A DNA stretch of 11,153 nucleotides from an uncultured Bacilli bacterium. GTDB lineage: Bacteria > Bacillota_I > Bacilli_A > RFN20 > CAG-288. The position numbers and the translations under genes were made by a program. The DNA is taken from NCBI GenBank assembly GCA_934700375.1, contig CAKUXT010000050.1, positions 1-11,153 on the forward strand, written 5' to 3'. The notes under the pieces are model-generated. The model searched no databases. It was not told the origin of the DNA and was given only the letters and a program-made list of their open reading frames with translations. Every line of letters begins with the position of its first letter. The first letter of the stretch is position 1. Positions 1-6,632 of the stretch are shown piece after piece.

Positions 1-2050
1 GACTGGTTGGACCATTCCTTCCAACCAAGGTCTCTGTCTCAATCCTCGTTTTGTCTATGGTCTTTACAAGACTGACAAGGGCAACTTTGTCATGCTCAAA
101 GATCTTTCTGAAAAACTGAAGGATGAAGTCGGCTTTGAAGAGATGGAACTTCTGAAGGAATTCACCGGAAAAGATGTCGAAGGCGTCAAGGTCAGACATC
201 CTTATCAGGATCGTCTTGTTCCTGTCTGTGTCGATGACTATGTCACTTCCGATTCCGGTACTGGTATTGTTCATTTAGGCCCTGGACATGGTGCCGATGA
301 CTATCGTATCGGCAAGAAATACAATCTTCCGATCATCTGCACAGTCGATCCGAAGGGATATATGAATGAGGGTGCAGGAAAAGAAGTCGAAGGTCTTTTC
401 TATGAGGACTGTTCGACAAAGGTCATCGAATTGCTGAAAGAAAACGGCAATCTTATCAAAACCAAAGATATCGTTCACGCTTATCCGCATGACTGGAGAA
501 CAAAGAAGCCGACGATCTTCCGTGCTACCGATCAGTGGTTCTGCTCTGTCAGCAAGATCAAAGAACAGCTTCTGAAGGAAGCCGATCAGGTCAAGTATGT
601 TCCTTCCTGGGGCAAAGTCCGCTTCGAAAACATGCTCTCCGACCGCGATGACTGGTGCATCTCCCGTCAGAGACTTTGGGGTGTCCCGATTCCGATCTTC
701 TATGGTGAAGACGGAGAACCAATCCTTGATGAGAAGCTCTTCGAACATATCGAAGACCTCTTCATGAAGTACGGCTCTGATATCTGGTATGAGAAGAGCG
801 CCAAGGAACTTCTTCCGGAAGGATATACAAGCATCCATTCTCCCAATGGCGAATTCACAAAAGAAAAAGACATCATGGATGTCTGGTTCGATTCCGGTTC
901 CTCTTTCTTAGGAAGCGATATTGCTTTGGAACATCCTTTCCCGGCAGACATCTATTTTGAAGGAAACGACCAGTACAGAGGCTGGTACAACTCCTCGATG
1001 ATCTTATCTGTCGCCTATACCGGAAAGGCTCCTTATAAGAATATTCTTACCCACGGCTTCATCGTTGACCAGAACGGAGAAAAGTTCTCTAAGTCCAAGA
1101 AGAACGGTATCGATCCTGTCACCATCTGCAACAATTTCGGTGCTGATATCTTAAGACTCTGGACGACCAGCATCGATTACACGACTGCTGAGATCAAACT
1201 CAGCCAGGATCTTCTCAAGGTCTGCGCCGATCAGTATCGTAAGATCAGAAATACGTTCAAGTTCATGCTCTCCAATCTTCAGGATGATGATGAAGGCCAT
1301 TATTTCGATGCTTCCTATCAGCCGGAATCTCTCTCCTTGATGGATCAGATGATGCTCAATCGTCTTAAGGAAATCCTTGCAATGATGAAGAAGGGCTATG
1401 ACACCTATGACATCATGGATGTCACAAATGCCGTCACCAATTTCTTCATCAACGACCTCTCTTCTTTCTATCTCGATTTCTCCAAGGATACCTTGTACTG
1501 CGAAAAGAAAGACTCTGAAAAGAGAAGAAATACCCAGTATGTCCTCTTCCAGATCGTCAAAAATATCGCAATCGCCTATTCTCCGATTCTTTGCTTCACC
1601 TGTGAAGAAATCTATCGTTCTCTTCATATGGAGAACAAGAAGAAGGCAATCGCTTTGGAAAGCTTCCCTGATTTAGGAGCCATCGATTCTTCCTTATCCG
1701 AAAAATATCAGACGCTCCTCTCTTTGAGAAGCCGTGTCAACAACATCATGGAACCTGTCAGAAAGAGCGGTGTCATCGGTTCTTCTTCTGAAGCCAGCGT
1801 TTCCTATAAGGCTGAAGACGAGAAAGAAAAGGCCTTGATTGAAAAGTTGGGCGAGAAAGAGATCTGCCGTATCTTCATCGTCTCTCATTTTGCTCTTTCT
1901 GATCATAATGAGGTCAAGAAACATGAAGGTGAGCGTTGTGAGAGATGCTGGAACTATTTCGATGAGCTCTCTCTTGACAAAGAAGGACATCATGTCTGCT
2001 CCCGCTGCCTTGATGTGATCAAGGATTTCCCGGAAGGAGACAAAGAATGA
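1..2050 (+). CDS. ileS: Isoleucyl-tRNA synthetase, 3' part (5' end outside window)
   Basis: Charges tRNA-Ile with isoleucine and hydrolyses misattached valine in the cytoplasm. The reading frame is open from base 2, so about 682 C-terminal residues are visible; the N-terminal part with the HIGH motif lies upstream. The first residues read TGWTIPSN, matching the threonine-rich editing-site peptide of the CP1 domain. GTGIVHLGPGHGADDY follows near 260-303 and is the second editing motif. DWCISRQRLWGVPIP (about 650-694) and DVWFDSGSS (about 878-904) belong to the catalytic core. The KMSKS loop reads KFSKS at 1082-1096. The C-terminus has a zinc finger with Cys pairs at 1937/1946 and 1997/2006, typical of bacterial type 1 enzymes (mupirocin-sensitive class; inference). 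The TGA stop overlaps the lspA ATG (ATGA), indicating translational coupling. The ileS-lspA-rluD order is known from Bacilli. Confidence 0.97.
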   Translation, partial: TGWTIPSNQGLCLNPRFVYGLYKTDKGNFVMLKDLSEKLKDEVGFEEMELLKEFTGKDVEGVKVRHPYQDRLVPVCVDDYVTSDSGTGIVHLGPGHGADDYRIGKKYNLPIICTVDPKGYMNEGAGKEVEGLFYEDCSTKVIELLKENGNLIKTKDIVHAYPHDWRTKKPTIFRATDQWFCSVSKIKEQLLKEADQVKYVPSWGKVRFENMLSDRDDWCISRQRLWGVPIPIFYGEDGEPILDEKLFEHIEDLFMKYGSDIWYEKSAKELLPEGYTSIHSPNGEFTKEKDIMDVWFDSGSSFLGSDIALEHPFPADIYFEGNDQYRGWYNSSMILSVAYTGKAPYKNILTHGFIVDQNGEKFSKSKKNGIDPVTICNNFGADILRLWTTSIDYTTAEIKLSQDLLKVCADQYRKIRNTFKFMLSNLQDDDEGHYFDASYQPESLSLMDQMMLNRLKEILAMMKKGYDTYDIMDVTNAVTNFFINDLSSFYLDFSKDTLYCEKKDSEKRRNTQYVLFQIVKNIAIAYSPILCFTCEEIYRSLHMENKKKAIALESFPDLGAIDSSLSEKYQTLLSLRSRVNNIMEPVRKSGVIGSSSEASVSYKAEDEKEKALIEKLGEKEICRIFIVSHFALSDHNEVKKHEGERCERCWNYFDELSLDKEGHHVCSRCLDVIKDFPEGDKE

Positions 2051-2817
2051 AAGAAAAAATTCAGAATTATTTCAAATCTCTTCCTGAGAAAATAAAGCAG
2101 TATTTCAAAACACTCAATTACCCTTTCTATATTTCGATGATTTTAGTCGCAATCGGTCTCTTTCTTACCGATTACTTCTCAAAACATGCAGCCTTCAACT
2201 TTCTGACAGATGGAAATACATCCAACCCGACAGTCATTTCTGATAGAGTCGGAACAGTCATCATACCGGGAATCCTCAATCTGACATTCACCGCCAATAG
2301 CGGTGCTGCCTGGGGATCCTTCTCTGGTAAGATGTGGGCGTTATGCATCGTCTCGCTTATTGCATCTATCGCTCTTACTTTCAACATTCTGTTCCGCTTC
2401 AACAAATACAATATTTGGATGACAATCGGTATGACCTTGATGGCGCCGGGTGCTATCGGAAACTTAGTCGACCGTTTAGGCTGTCTTTCTCAGTCTGGCA
2501 TCTACAAGCATGGTGTCATCGATTTCCTTCAGTTCACCTTCTGGCCCTCTTTCCCAATCTGCAACCTTGCTGACTATTATCTGACCATCGGTGTTGTTGT
2601 TCTCCTTGTCGGATTCATCATAGAATTCAAGAAGGAATACAAAGAGATGAAGGAAGAAGAAGCAAGAGAAAAAGCAGCTGAAGCCAACCCTAGCCTTATT
2701 GTCGGTGACAGCGATGACGAAATGAAGAAAAAACTTGCTGATATGGAAAACAAAGAAGAGAAGAAAGAAACTGAGACAAAAACTGACGAGGTGAAAGATG
2801 AAAGCGATGGAAAATAA
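2047..2817 (+). CDS. lspA: Lipoprotein signal peptidase II with charged C-terminal tail
   Basis: Membrane aspartyl protease that cuts the signal peptide from prolipoproteins just before the lipidated cysteine. Family motifs are in order: D42/K46 (LTDYFSK) after the first membrane helix (about 28-42), N84 in NSGAAWG, GNLVDR with catalytic D142, VIDF near 157-160, and NLADYY with catalytic D176. Four hydrophobic segments are visible, at about 28-42, 98-117, 122-138 and 178-193. The protein has 256 residues, whereas the family is usually about 150-170. The excess is an N-terminal basic amphipathic stretch of about 27 residues and a Lys/Glu-rich tail of about 60 residues (195-256) that should face the cytoplasm. 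The start overlaps the ileS stop by 4 bases, and the 3' end overlaps rluD by 20 bases. A client lipoprotein is encoded two genes downstream in the same operon. Confidence 0.95.
   Translation: MKEKIQNYFKSLPEKIKQYFKTLNYPFYISMILVAIGLFLTDYFSKHAAFNFLTDGNTSNPTVISDRVGTVIIPGILNLTFTANSGAAWGSFSGKMWALCIVSLIASIALTFNILFRFNKYNIWMTIGMTLMAPGAIGNLVDRLGCLSQSGIYKHGVIDFLQFTFWPSFPICNLADYYLTIGVVVLLVGFIIEFKKEYKEMKEEEAREKAAEANPSLIVGDSDDEMKKKLADMENKEEKKETETKTDEVKDESDGK
2788..2794 (+). promoter_or_regulatory. Ribosome binding site of rluD inside lspA
   Basis: GAGGTGA lies within the last codons of lspA. Its GAGG core ends 6 bases before the ATG at 2798, which favours that start over the second in-frame ATG at 2807 (15 bases away). 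Translation of rluD is probably coupled to termination of lspA. Confidence 0.65.
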
Positions 2818-3700
2818 CAGACTGGATGTCGTTGTCAGCCGCTTGTTTTCTATTTCTCGCTCCCAGTCCAGCAAAGCAATCAAGCAGGGAGCTGTCAAAG
2901 TCGATGGCGTGATCATCACATCCCCATCTTTCAAGACAAAGGAAAGTTCGGAAATCGACTATATTCCTGCCGTTGAAGAGAAACCGGCAGTATTGAAACC
3001 AGAGAAGAGTGTTGAGCTCGATTACATCTATCGCGATGAAGACATCGCCATTATCAATAAGCCGCGCGGCATGGTTGTCCATCCCGCTCCAGGACATAGC
3101 AACGATACGCTTGTCAACTATCTCTTTGATGATGACTCCGCTTTTGATTTCGATCCCGATGACAAGGAGAACATCCGTCCTGGCATCGTTCATCGAATCG
3201 ATAAGGATACCTCTGGACTTTTGGTCGTCGCTCAGAATCCTCTCGCACAGCAGACACTGTCTCAGGAAGTGAGGGAAGGCGACTTCCACAGAAACTATCT
3301 CGCTCTTGTCTATGGCAATGTGCCTGATAAGAGATTCAGAATCGAAGCTCCTCTCACCCGTCCCAATCACACGGAGAGAAAGGCGCTTGTCGATGTCTAT
3401 AAGGGAAGAGATGCCATCACGCATTGCGATACGTTAGGAAATAACGGAAAAGTATCTCTTATTCAGTGCTCTCTTGAAACAGGGCGCACCCATCAGATTA
3501 GAGCACATCTTTCCTATATCGGCTTCCCGATTGTCGGTGATACCCTTTATGGAAGAAGCCAGGACAAGGTCGCCAATCAAGGACAGGCTCTTCACGCCTA
3601 TTCGTTGTCTTTGATTCATCCTCGCACCTTGAAGAGAATGACATTCTATGCTCCGATTGACGAATACATGAAGGAACTTCTTCGCTATTTCTACCATTGA
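2798..3700 (+). CDS. RluA/RluD-family 23S rRNA pseudouridine synthase
   Basis: Isomerises specific uridines in RNA, most likely in 23S rRNA, to pseudouridine. The first 60 residues form an S4 RNA-binding domain (RLDVVVSRLFSISRSQSSKAI). The catalytic core carries HRIDKDTSG at 132-140 with catalytic D135, preceded by INKPRGMVVHPAPGH (86-100). GRTHQIRAHL at 229-238 and FPIVGDTLYG at 243-252 are also hallmark RluA-family motifs. The 300-residue length is normal for the RluD/YlyB group. The start at 2798 was chosen by the GAGGTGA site; it overlaps lspA by 20 bases. The position directly after ileS-lspA matches B. subtilis ylyB. The exact target uridines (RluD, RluC or RluA type) cannot be fixed from sequence, so no symbol is given. 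Confidence 0.95.
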   Translation: MKAMENNRLDVVVSRLFSISRSQSSKAIKQGAVKVDGVIITSPSFKTKESSEIDYIPAVEEKPAVLKPEKSVELDYIYRDEDIAIINKPRGMVVHPAPGHSNDTLVNYLFDDDSAFDFDPDDKENIRPGIVHRIDKDTSGLLVVAQNPLAQQTLSQEVREGDFHRNYLALVYGNVPDKRFRIEAPLTRPNHTERKALVDVYKGRDAITHCDTLGNNGKVSLIQCSLETGRTHQIRAHLSYIGFPIVGDTLYGRSQDKVANQGQALHAYSLSLIHPRTLKRMTFYAPIDEYMKELLRYFYH

Positions 3701-3704
3701 TTTT

Positions 3705-3710
3705 AGGAGG
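3705..3710 (+). promoter_or_regulatory. Consensus Shine-Dalgarno of the lipoprotein gene
   Basis: AGGAGG sits 7 bases before the ATG at 3718, in the 17-base gap after rluD. It decides the start: an in-frame TTG at 3697 lies upstream of the SD and is therefore unlikely to be used. It is the strongest SD in this window, so the lipoprotein may be translated more strongly than its operon partners. Confidence 0.85.
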
Positions 3711-3717
3711 CGACTAT

Positions 3718-5583
3718 ATGAAAAAGAAACTGATTTTAGTATCTGTACTGACTCTTTCTTTGCTTTGCTCTTGCAATACCGGCAAAGAGAGCTCTTCTGT
3801 AAACAGTGATAAACCATCGAATACTATAGAGAAGGAGACAATACCCCCTTCTCTTCCCTCAGAGGAACTCACTGAAGAGATGCTTATTGAGGCTTCTTCT
3901 GGCGTGGCTGTCGAATCAAAACTTGTCAATTCGACTGTGACAGATGCAGGAGAAATCGCTATTGTTGCCTATAACTCCTGTCTTCTTGATTATGAGACGA
4001 CAATCGATGAATACGCTTATCGCCTTTATTCTGATAAATTCGAAGATGGATATTATAAAGTCACAGATCCTATACCTTTTGATACGCTTGAGCCGAATAG
4101 AAATACAATCTCTATGATGAGAGATTATATTGAAGACAATGATGGAAATCTCGTTGACAGAAGACTGACCAAGAAGAATGAAATCGTTGATAAATACGGA
4201 AGAAAAGATGGTACGACAAATGATAAAGTCGGCATCGGTTTTTCCACTGTCGGATTCTATAATTTCTTCTCTTCTTTCACTGCTTCTGATTTTGTCAAAG
4301 GCAAAGAGAAAAATTCCTTTGTTCTTGATACTGAAAATATGCAGGAGCCTGAATCCTTGCCTCTTACTGCCTCTGCTTTGACAGCCGGTATCGCTCAGAC
4401 TGCTTTAAAGAGCCTGACTGTCTATACTGATGGCTATCACATCACATCCTATGATGCGGCGATGGAACCTGTCGTCAACACGGATTTGGTTCCTGGTTAT
4501 GTCATCACGCAGAACATGTATGCAAGAGGTACATTGAAAGGCATTGGAAAAGAAAATGACCTTGTCAATCGTCACTTTTTGAAGAAGAATGAAGGAACGA
4601 AGAAACAGAAACTGGAAGATATCCTTCTGAAACTGAAACAGGGAAACTATACAGAGACGATTTCTTTCCAAAGCAGAGATGATGAAGGAGAAGCCGTGAA
4701 TGCAAAGCGCAGATATCAGCGCGTTGACAATACGATAGTTGTCTCTGAATTGAAGAACAGCAAATATTCTGTCACAGACAGCTATTACATCACAGAAGAG
4801 GGAAAGAAACAGAAACTTCGTTACCTCAATGATTCCTTCTATAAAGAAGGAAAAGAAGTCGTCAACGATATTGTCTTCCCTGATTTTGATATCGATACTG
4901 TCTTCTTCACTGAGACAGATGGAACATATCTCTTCACAATGGTCGATAGCGGTGTCGGTTCTCTTACCGCATCCGCCTTTACCGATTATGAGGTGAAAGC
5001 AAATCTTGTCTCTCTTGAAATCAAAGAAGAAGAAAATACTGTTTCCATGACGATGAAAGGGAAAGACAACACCTCATCTGAGTTTGTCTTAAAGACTGTT
5101 TATTCTGATATCGGAACAACCGATAACGGAATCGATATCAACAATCTGAAATTCAGCGATGAACTCGCCTGGAAGGATCTTCTCTCTACAAAAGATTACA
5201 ATCTTGCAACCAGCAATATCGCTGAGAAGTATCTCAATATGATTCCGACATTGAACAACGGATACTTCGATGCGACAGCAACCAAGTACAACAATCAGCT
5301 GAGATTGGATTATGCTCTTGGCAATGTCTATACGCTCTTTGATGAAGATCAGAACGAGATTCTCTCTAAGAAAGAGACAGAAAAATATTATTCTTTCCGC
5401 GATACGCTCTATTCTTATTATCAGTCTACGCTTGAAAAGAACGGATTTAGTGATATTGTCTGCACAAAAGAAAACGAACATATCACAAAACTGAGAGCTA
5501 AGAAGGAAGTTATCTCTCTTCAGGTCAGCATCATCGAAGATGCAACGACACGCGATCTGACATTCCGTATCGGAGTTGAATGA
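3718..5583 (+). CDS. Secreted lipoprotein of unknown function with a probable internal duplication
   Basis: Not recognised as a named family. From the ATG at 3718 it has 621 residues. The N-terminus is a lipoprotein signal: KKK, a hydrophobic stretch LILVSVLTLSLL, then lipobox L-C-S-C with C19 as the lipidated residue. A Ser/Thr/Glu-rich linker (20-55) follows, as is common next to a membrane anchor. The rest looks beta-rich and has no further membrane segment, so the mature protein should sit on the outer face of the membrane. Residues 216-220 and 416-420 are both LTASA, and LKSL (230-233) pairs with LVSL (430-433) at the same 200-residue offset, which suggests two related domains. A Tyr-rich C-terminal segment (490-621) looks distinct. 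A LolA/LppX-like fold is possible but only a guess. It shares an operon with LspA, which should process it, and overlaps the next gene by 4 bases. Confidence 0.85.
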   Translation: MKKKLILVSVLTLSLLCSCNTGKESSSVNSDKPSNTIEKETIPPSLPSEELTEEMLIEASSGVAVESKLVNSTVTDAGEIAIVAYNSCLLDYETTIDEYAYRLYSDKFEDGYYKVTDPIPFDTLEPNRNTISMMRDYIEDNDGNLVDRRLTKKNEIVDKYGRKDGTTNDKVGIGFSTVGFYNFFSSFTASDFVKGKEKNSFVLDTENMQEPESLPLTASALTAGIAQTALKSLTVYTDGYHITSYDAAMEPVVNTDLVPGYVITQNMYARGTLKGIGKENDLVNRHFLKKNEGTKKQKLEDILLKLKQGNYTETISFQSRDDEGEAVNAKRRYQRVDNTIVVSELKNSKYSVTDSYYITEEGKKQKLRYLNDSFYKEGKEVVNDIVFPDFDIDTVFFTETDGTYLFTMVDSGVGSLTASAFTDYEVKANLVSLEIKEEENTVSMTMKGKDNTSSEFVLKTVYSDIGTTDNGIDINNLKFSDELAWKDLLSTKDYNLATSNIAEKYLNMIPTLNNGYFDATATKYNNQLRLDYALGNVYTLFDEDQNEILSKKETEKYYSFRDTLYSYYQSTLEKNGFSDIVCTKENEHITKLRAKKEVISLQVSIIEDATTRDLTFRIGVE

Positions 5584-6176
5584 TAGTTATGGATGAAAAT
5601 ACATTGATCACAATAAGAGGAAGAGGAAATGTCCCCTGTAAGATCGATACGATCGATTTTGTCTTGACACTCACTGCCTTTGGAAAAGAAGGAAAAGAGC
5701 TGACAGAAAAAGAAGAGAAAATGAGAAATGATCTCTTCTCCTCTATCGAGAAGATCAGAAAAGACATGAAAATCACATTCCTCGGTTCTGATATTCAGAA
5801 ACAGTATGAAAGAGAGAATCATGTCTTCTCTCATTATGCTCTCATTGAGCGTTTCTCCTTTTGTTGTTCGTATGATGTATCCTCTCTGTTCGATTTCCTT
5901 TCCCTTGTGAAGAAAGATGATGAAGGTGAAGTTGACATTTCTTACAACTTGTCTTCTTCAAAGGAAGATGAGAATAATGAAAAAGCTTTGAAACTTGCTA
6001 TTGAAAACGCAAAAAGAGAAGCTGAAGTCATTGCAAAAGAAATGAATATGACAATCTCTTCTGTCAAAGAGATCAGAAATGAGATTTCAGATATTGCTCC
6101 TTATCGCTGTGCTTCCCTTGAAGCGGAAGACAGCATGGTGAGCAGTGAAGTCGAGATTGTCTTTATCGCAAAATAA
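5580..6176 (+). CDS. SIMPL-domain (DUF541) protein, cytoplasmic
   Basis: The 198-residue product resembles SIMPL/DUF541 proteins. It opens with a short beta stretch (ITIRGRGNVPCKIDTIDFVL, 10-29). A helix of the type KALKLAIENAKREAEVIAKEM (135-155) leads into ISSVKEIRNE, and the protein ends with the strand VEIVFIAK. That Ala-rich helix followed by a terminal strand is characteristic of the family. No signal peptide or membrane segment is seen, although many SIMPL proteins, such as E. coli YggE, are exported. Their biochemical role is poorly defined. The start overlaps the lipoprotein stop (ATGA). GGAG at 5572-5575 is a short 4 bases away, and a second ATG lies at 5589. It is the last gene of the ileS operon, just before the terminator. 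A role linked to the lipoprotein is inferred from coupling only. Confidence 0.75.
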   Translation: MIVMDENTLITIRGRGNVPCKIDTIDFVLTLTAFGKEGKELTEKEEKMRNDLFSSIEKIRKDMKITFLGSDIQKQYERENHVFSHYALIERFSFCCSYDVSSLFDFLSLVKKDDEGEVDISYNLSSSKEDENNEKALKLAIENAKREAEVIAKEMNMTISSVKEIRNEISDIAPYRCASLEAEDSMVSSEVEIVFIAK

Positions 6177-6177
6177 A

Positions 6178-6224
6178 AAATAGGATAGCTTTCTTCTTAT
6201 TGATTGAATGAAGCTATCCTATTT
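6178..6224. terminator. Bidirectional rho-independent terminator
   Basis: Left arm 6178-6191 (AAATAGGATAGCTT) and right arm 6211-6224 (AAGCTATCCTATTT) are perfect 14-bp reverse complements around a 19-base loop. On the + strand the stem is followed by CTTTTCCTCTTT. On the - strand it is followed by a run complementary to AAATAAAA. It therefore fits both converging transcription units. The stop codon of the - strand gene (6219-6221) lies inside the right arm, so that message ends almost immediately after translation stops. Confidence 0.9.
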
Positions 6225-6593
6225 CTTTTCCTCTTTGTCCAGGATTTCGATTTTGGAGACGTTGTTCAGCTTCGGCGGATAGACTAAAGAGACGGAACCG
6301 TCATAGGTGACTCTTAAGATATCGCCTTCTTTGATGTCTTCGAATTTTTTCTTTTCGCCGTGAGCGTAGATTTTTCCTTCGTCTTCTAAGTCGAAGGTGT
6401 AGAAATAGTCTTCCGTTCCGGTGTTCTGAACGTTGATACCCCAAAAATCATTGACATTGGTGTAGACACCTCTGATCTGGAATGTGTTGTTCTTTTCAAT
6501 CTCCATTCCTTTCAAGGTGCCGTTATCGCGTTCCCTCACTTTGGAGAAACCGCTGACCAAGGATAGAGTTGCAAAAAGAAGATCGTTTTTCAT
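6219..6593 (-). CDS. Small protein with DUF3221-like C-terminal motif
   Basis: A 124-residue product. Residues 90-118 read GDILRVTYDGSVSLVYPP followed by a short beta stretch. This recalls the conserved end of DUF3221 (YobA-like) small beta-barrel proteins, where a V.Y.G.i...yP pattern is typical; I give this from memory and as tentative. The middle (35-85) is Tyr/Phe-rich and beta-like. The N-terminus has a weak hydrophobic patch (LLFATLSLVSGF) that is a poor signal peptide, so location is uncertain. The ATG at 6593 is supported by a G-run SD (AAGGGGG at 6607-6601) 7 bases away. It lies 39 bases after the rnhC stop and could be read from rnhC or from its own TATAAT box. The stop codon is inside the shared terminator. 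Function unknown. Confidence 0.7.
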   Translation of the reverse strand: MKNDLLFATLSLVSGFSKVRERDNGTLKGMEIEKNNTFQIRGVYTNVNDFWGINVQNTGTEDYFYTFDLEDEGKIYAHGEKKKFEDIKEGDILRVTYDGSVSLVYPPKLNNVSKIEILDKEEKK

Positions 6594-6600
6594 GCGCGTT

Positions 6601-6621
6601 CCCCCTTCGTTATTTATTATA
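6601..6621 (-). promoter_or_regulatory. Promoter -10 box and SD for the DUF3221-like gene
   Basis: On the - strand, a perfect TATAAT (6621-6616) is followed by AAATAACG and the SD AAGGGGG (6607-6601), then 7 bases to the ATG. No good -35 box is seen at 16-18 bases, where the sequence is the 3' end of rnhC. This would give a short leader of under 20 bases. The gene may thus be expressed independently of rnhC. Confidence 0.5.
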
Positions 6622-6632
6622 GAGGAAAAGTT

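Noticed and set aside
275..838. - strand open frame of 187 codons inside ileS
   Set aside because: It is a shadow of the IleRS editing and catalytic region, without an SD or domain-like features.
2629..2817. LspA tail as a frameshifted or fused separate gene
   Set aside because: The reading frame continues without a break, there is no internal start with SD, and the Lys/Glu-rich composition is that of a tail rather than a domain.
2696..3424. Long - strand open frame of 242 codons
   Set aside because: It is entirely antisense to the end of lspA and to rluD, both of which have clear motifs. Its product has no recognisable motif, and long antisense frames are common here because sense codons such as TTA, CTA and TCA are rare.
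3697..3717. TTG start for the lipoprotein, adding 7 residues
   Set aside because: The TTG is upstream of the AGGAGG site, and the extra residues would precede a perfectly formed KKK signal sequence starting at 3718.
4363..4977. 600-bp spaced DNA repeat in the lipoprotein gene
   Set aside because: Similarity is at protein level only; the bases coding for the two LTASA segments differ at several third positions, so this is not a DNA repeat able to recombine.
6594..6632. Possible terminator between rnhC and the downstream small gene
   Set aside because: No inverted repeat is present in this gap; it holds only the -10 box and SD.
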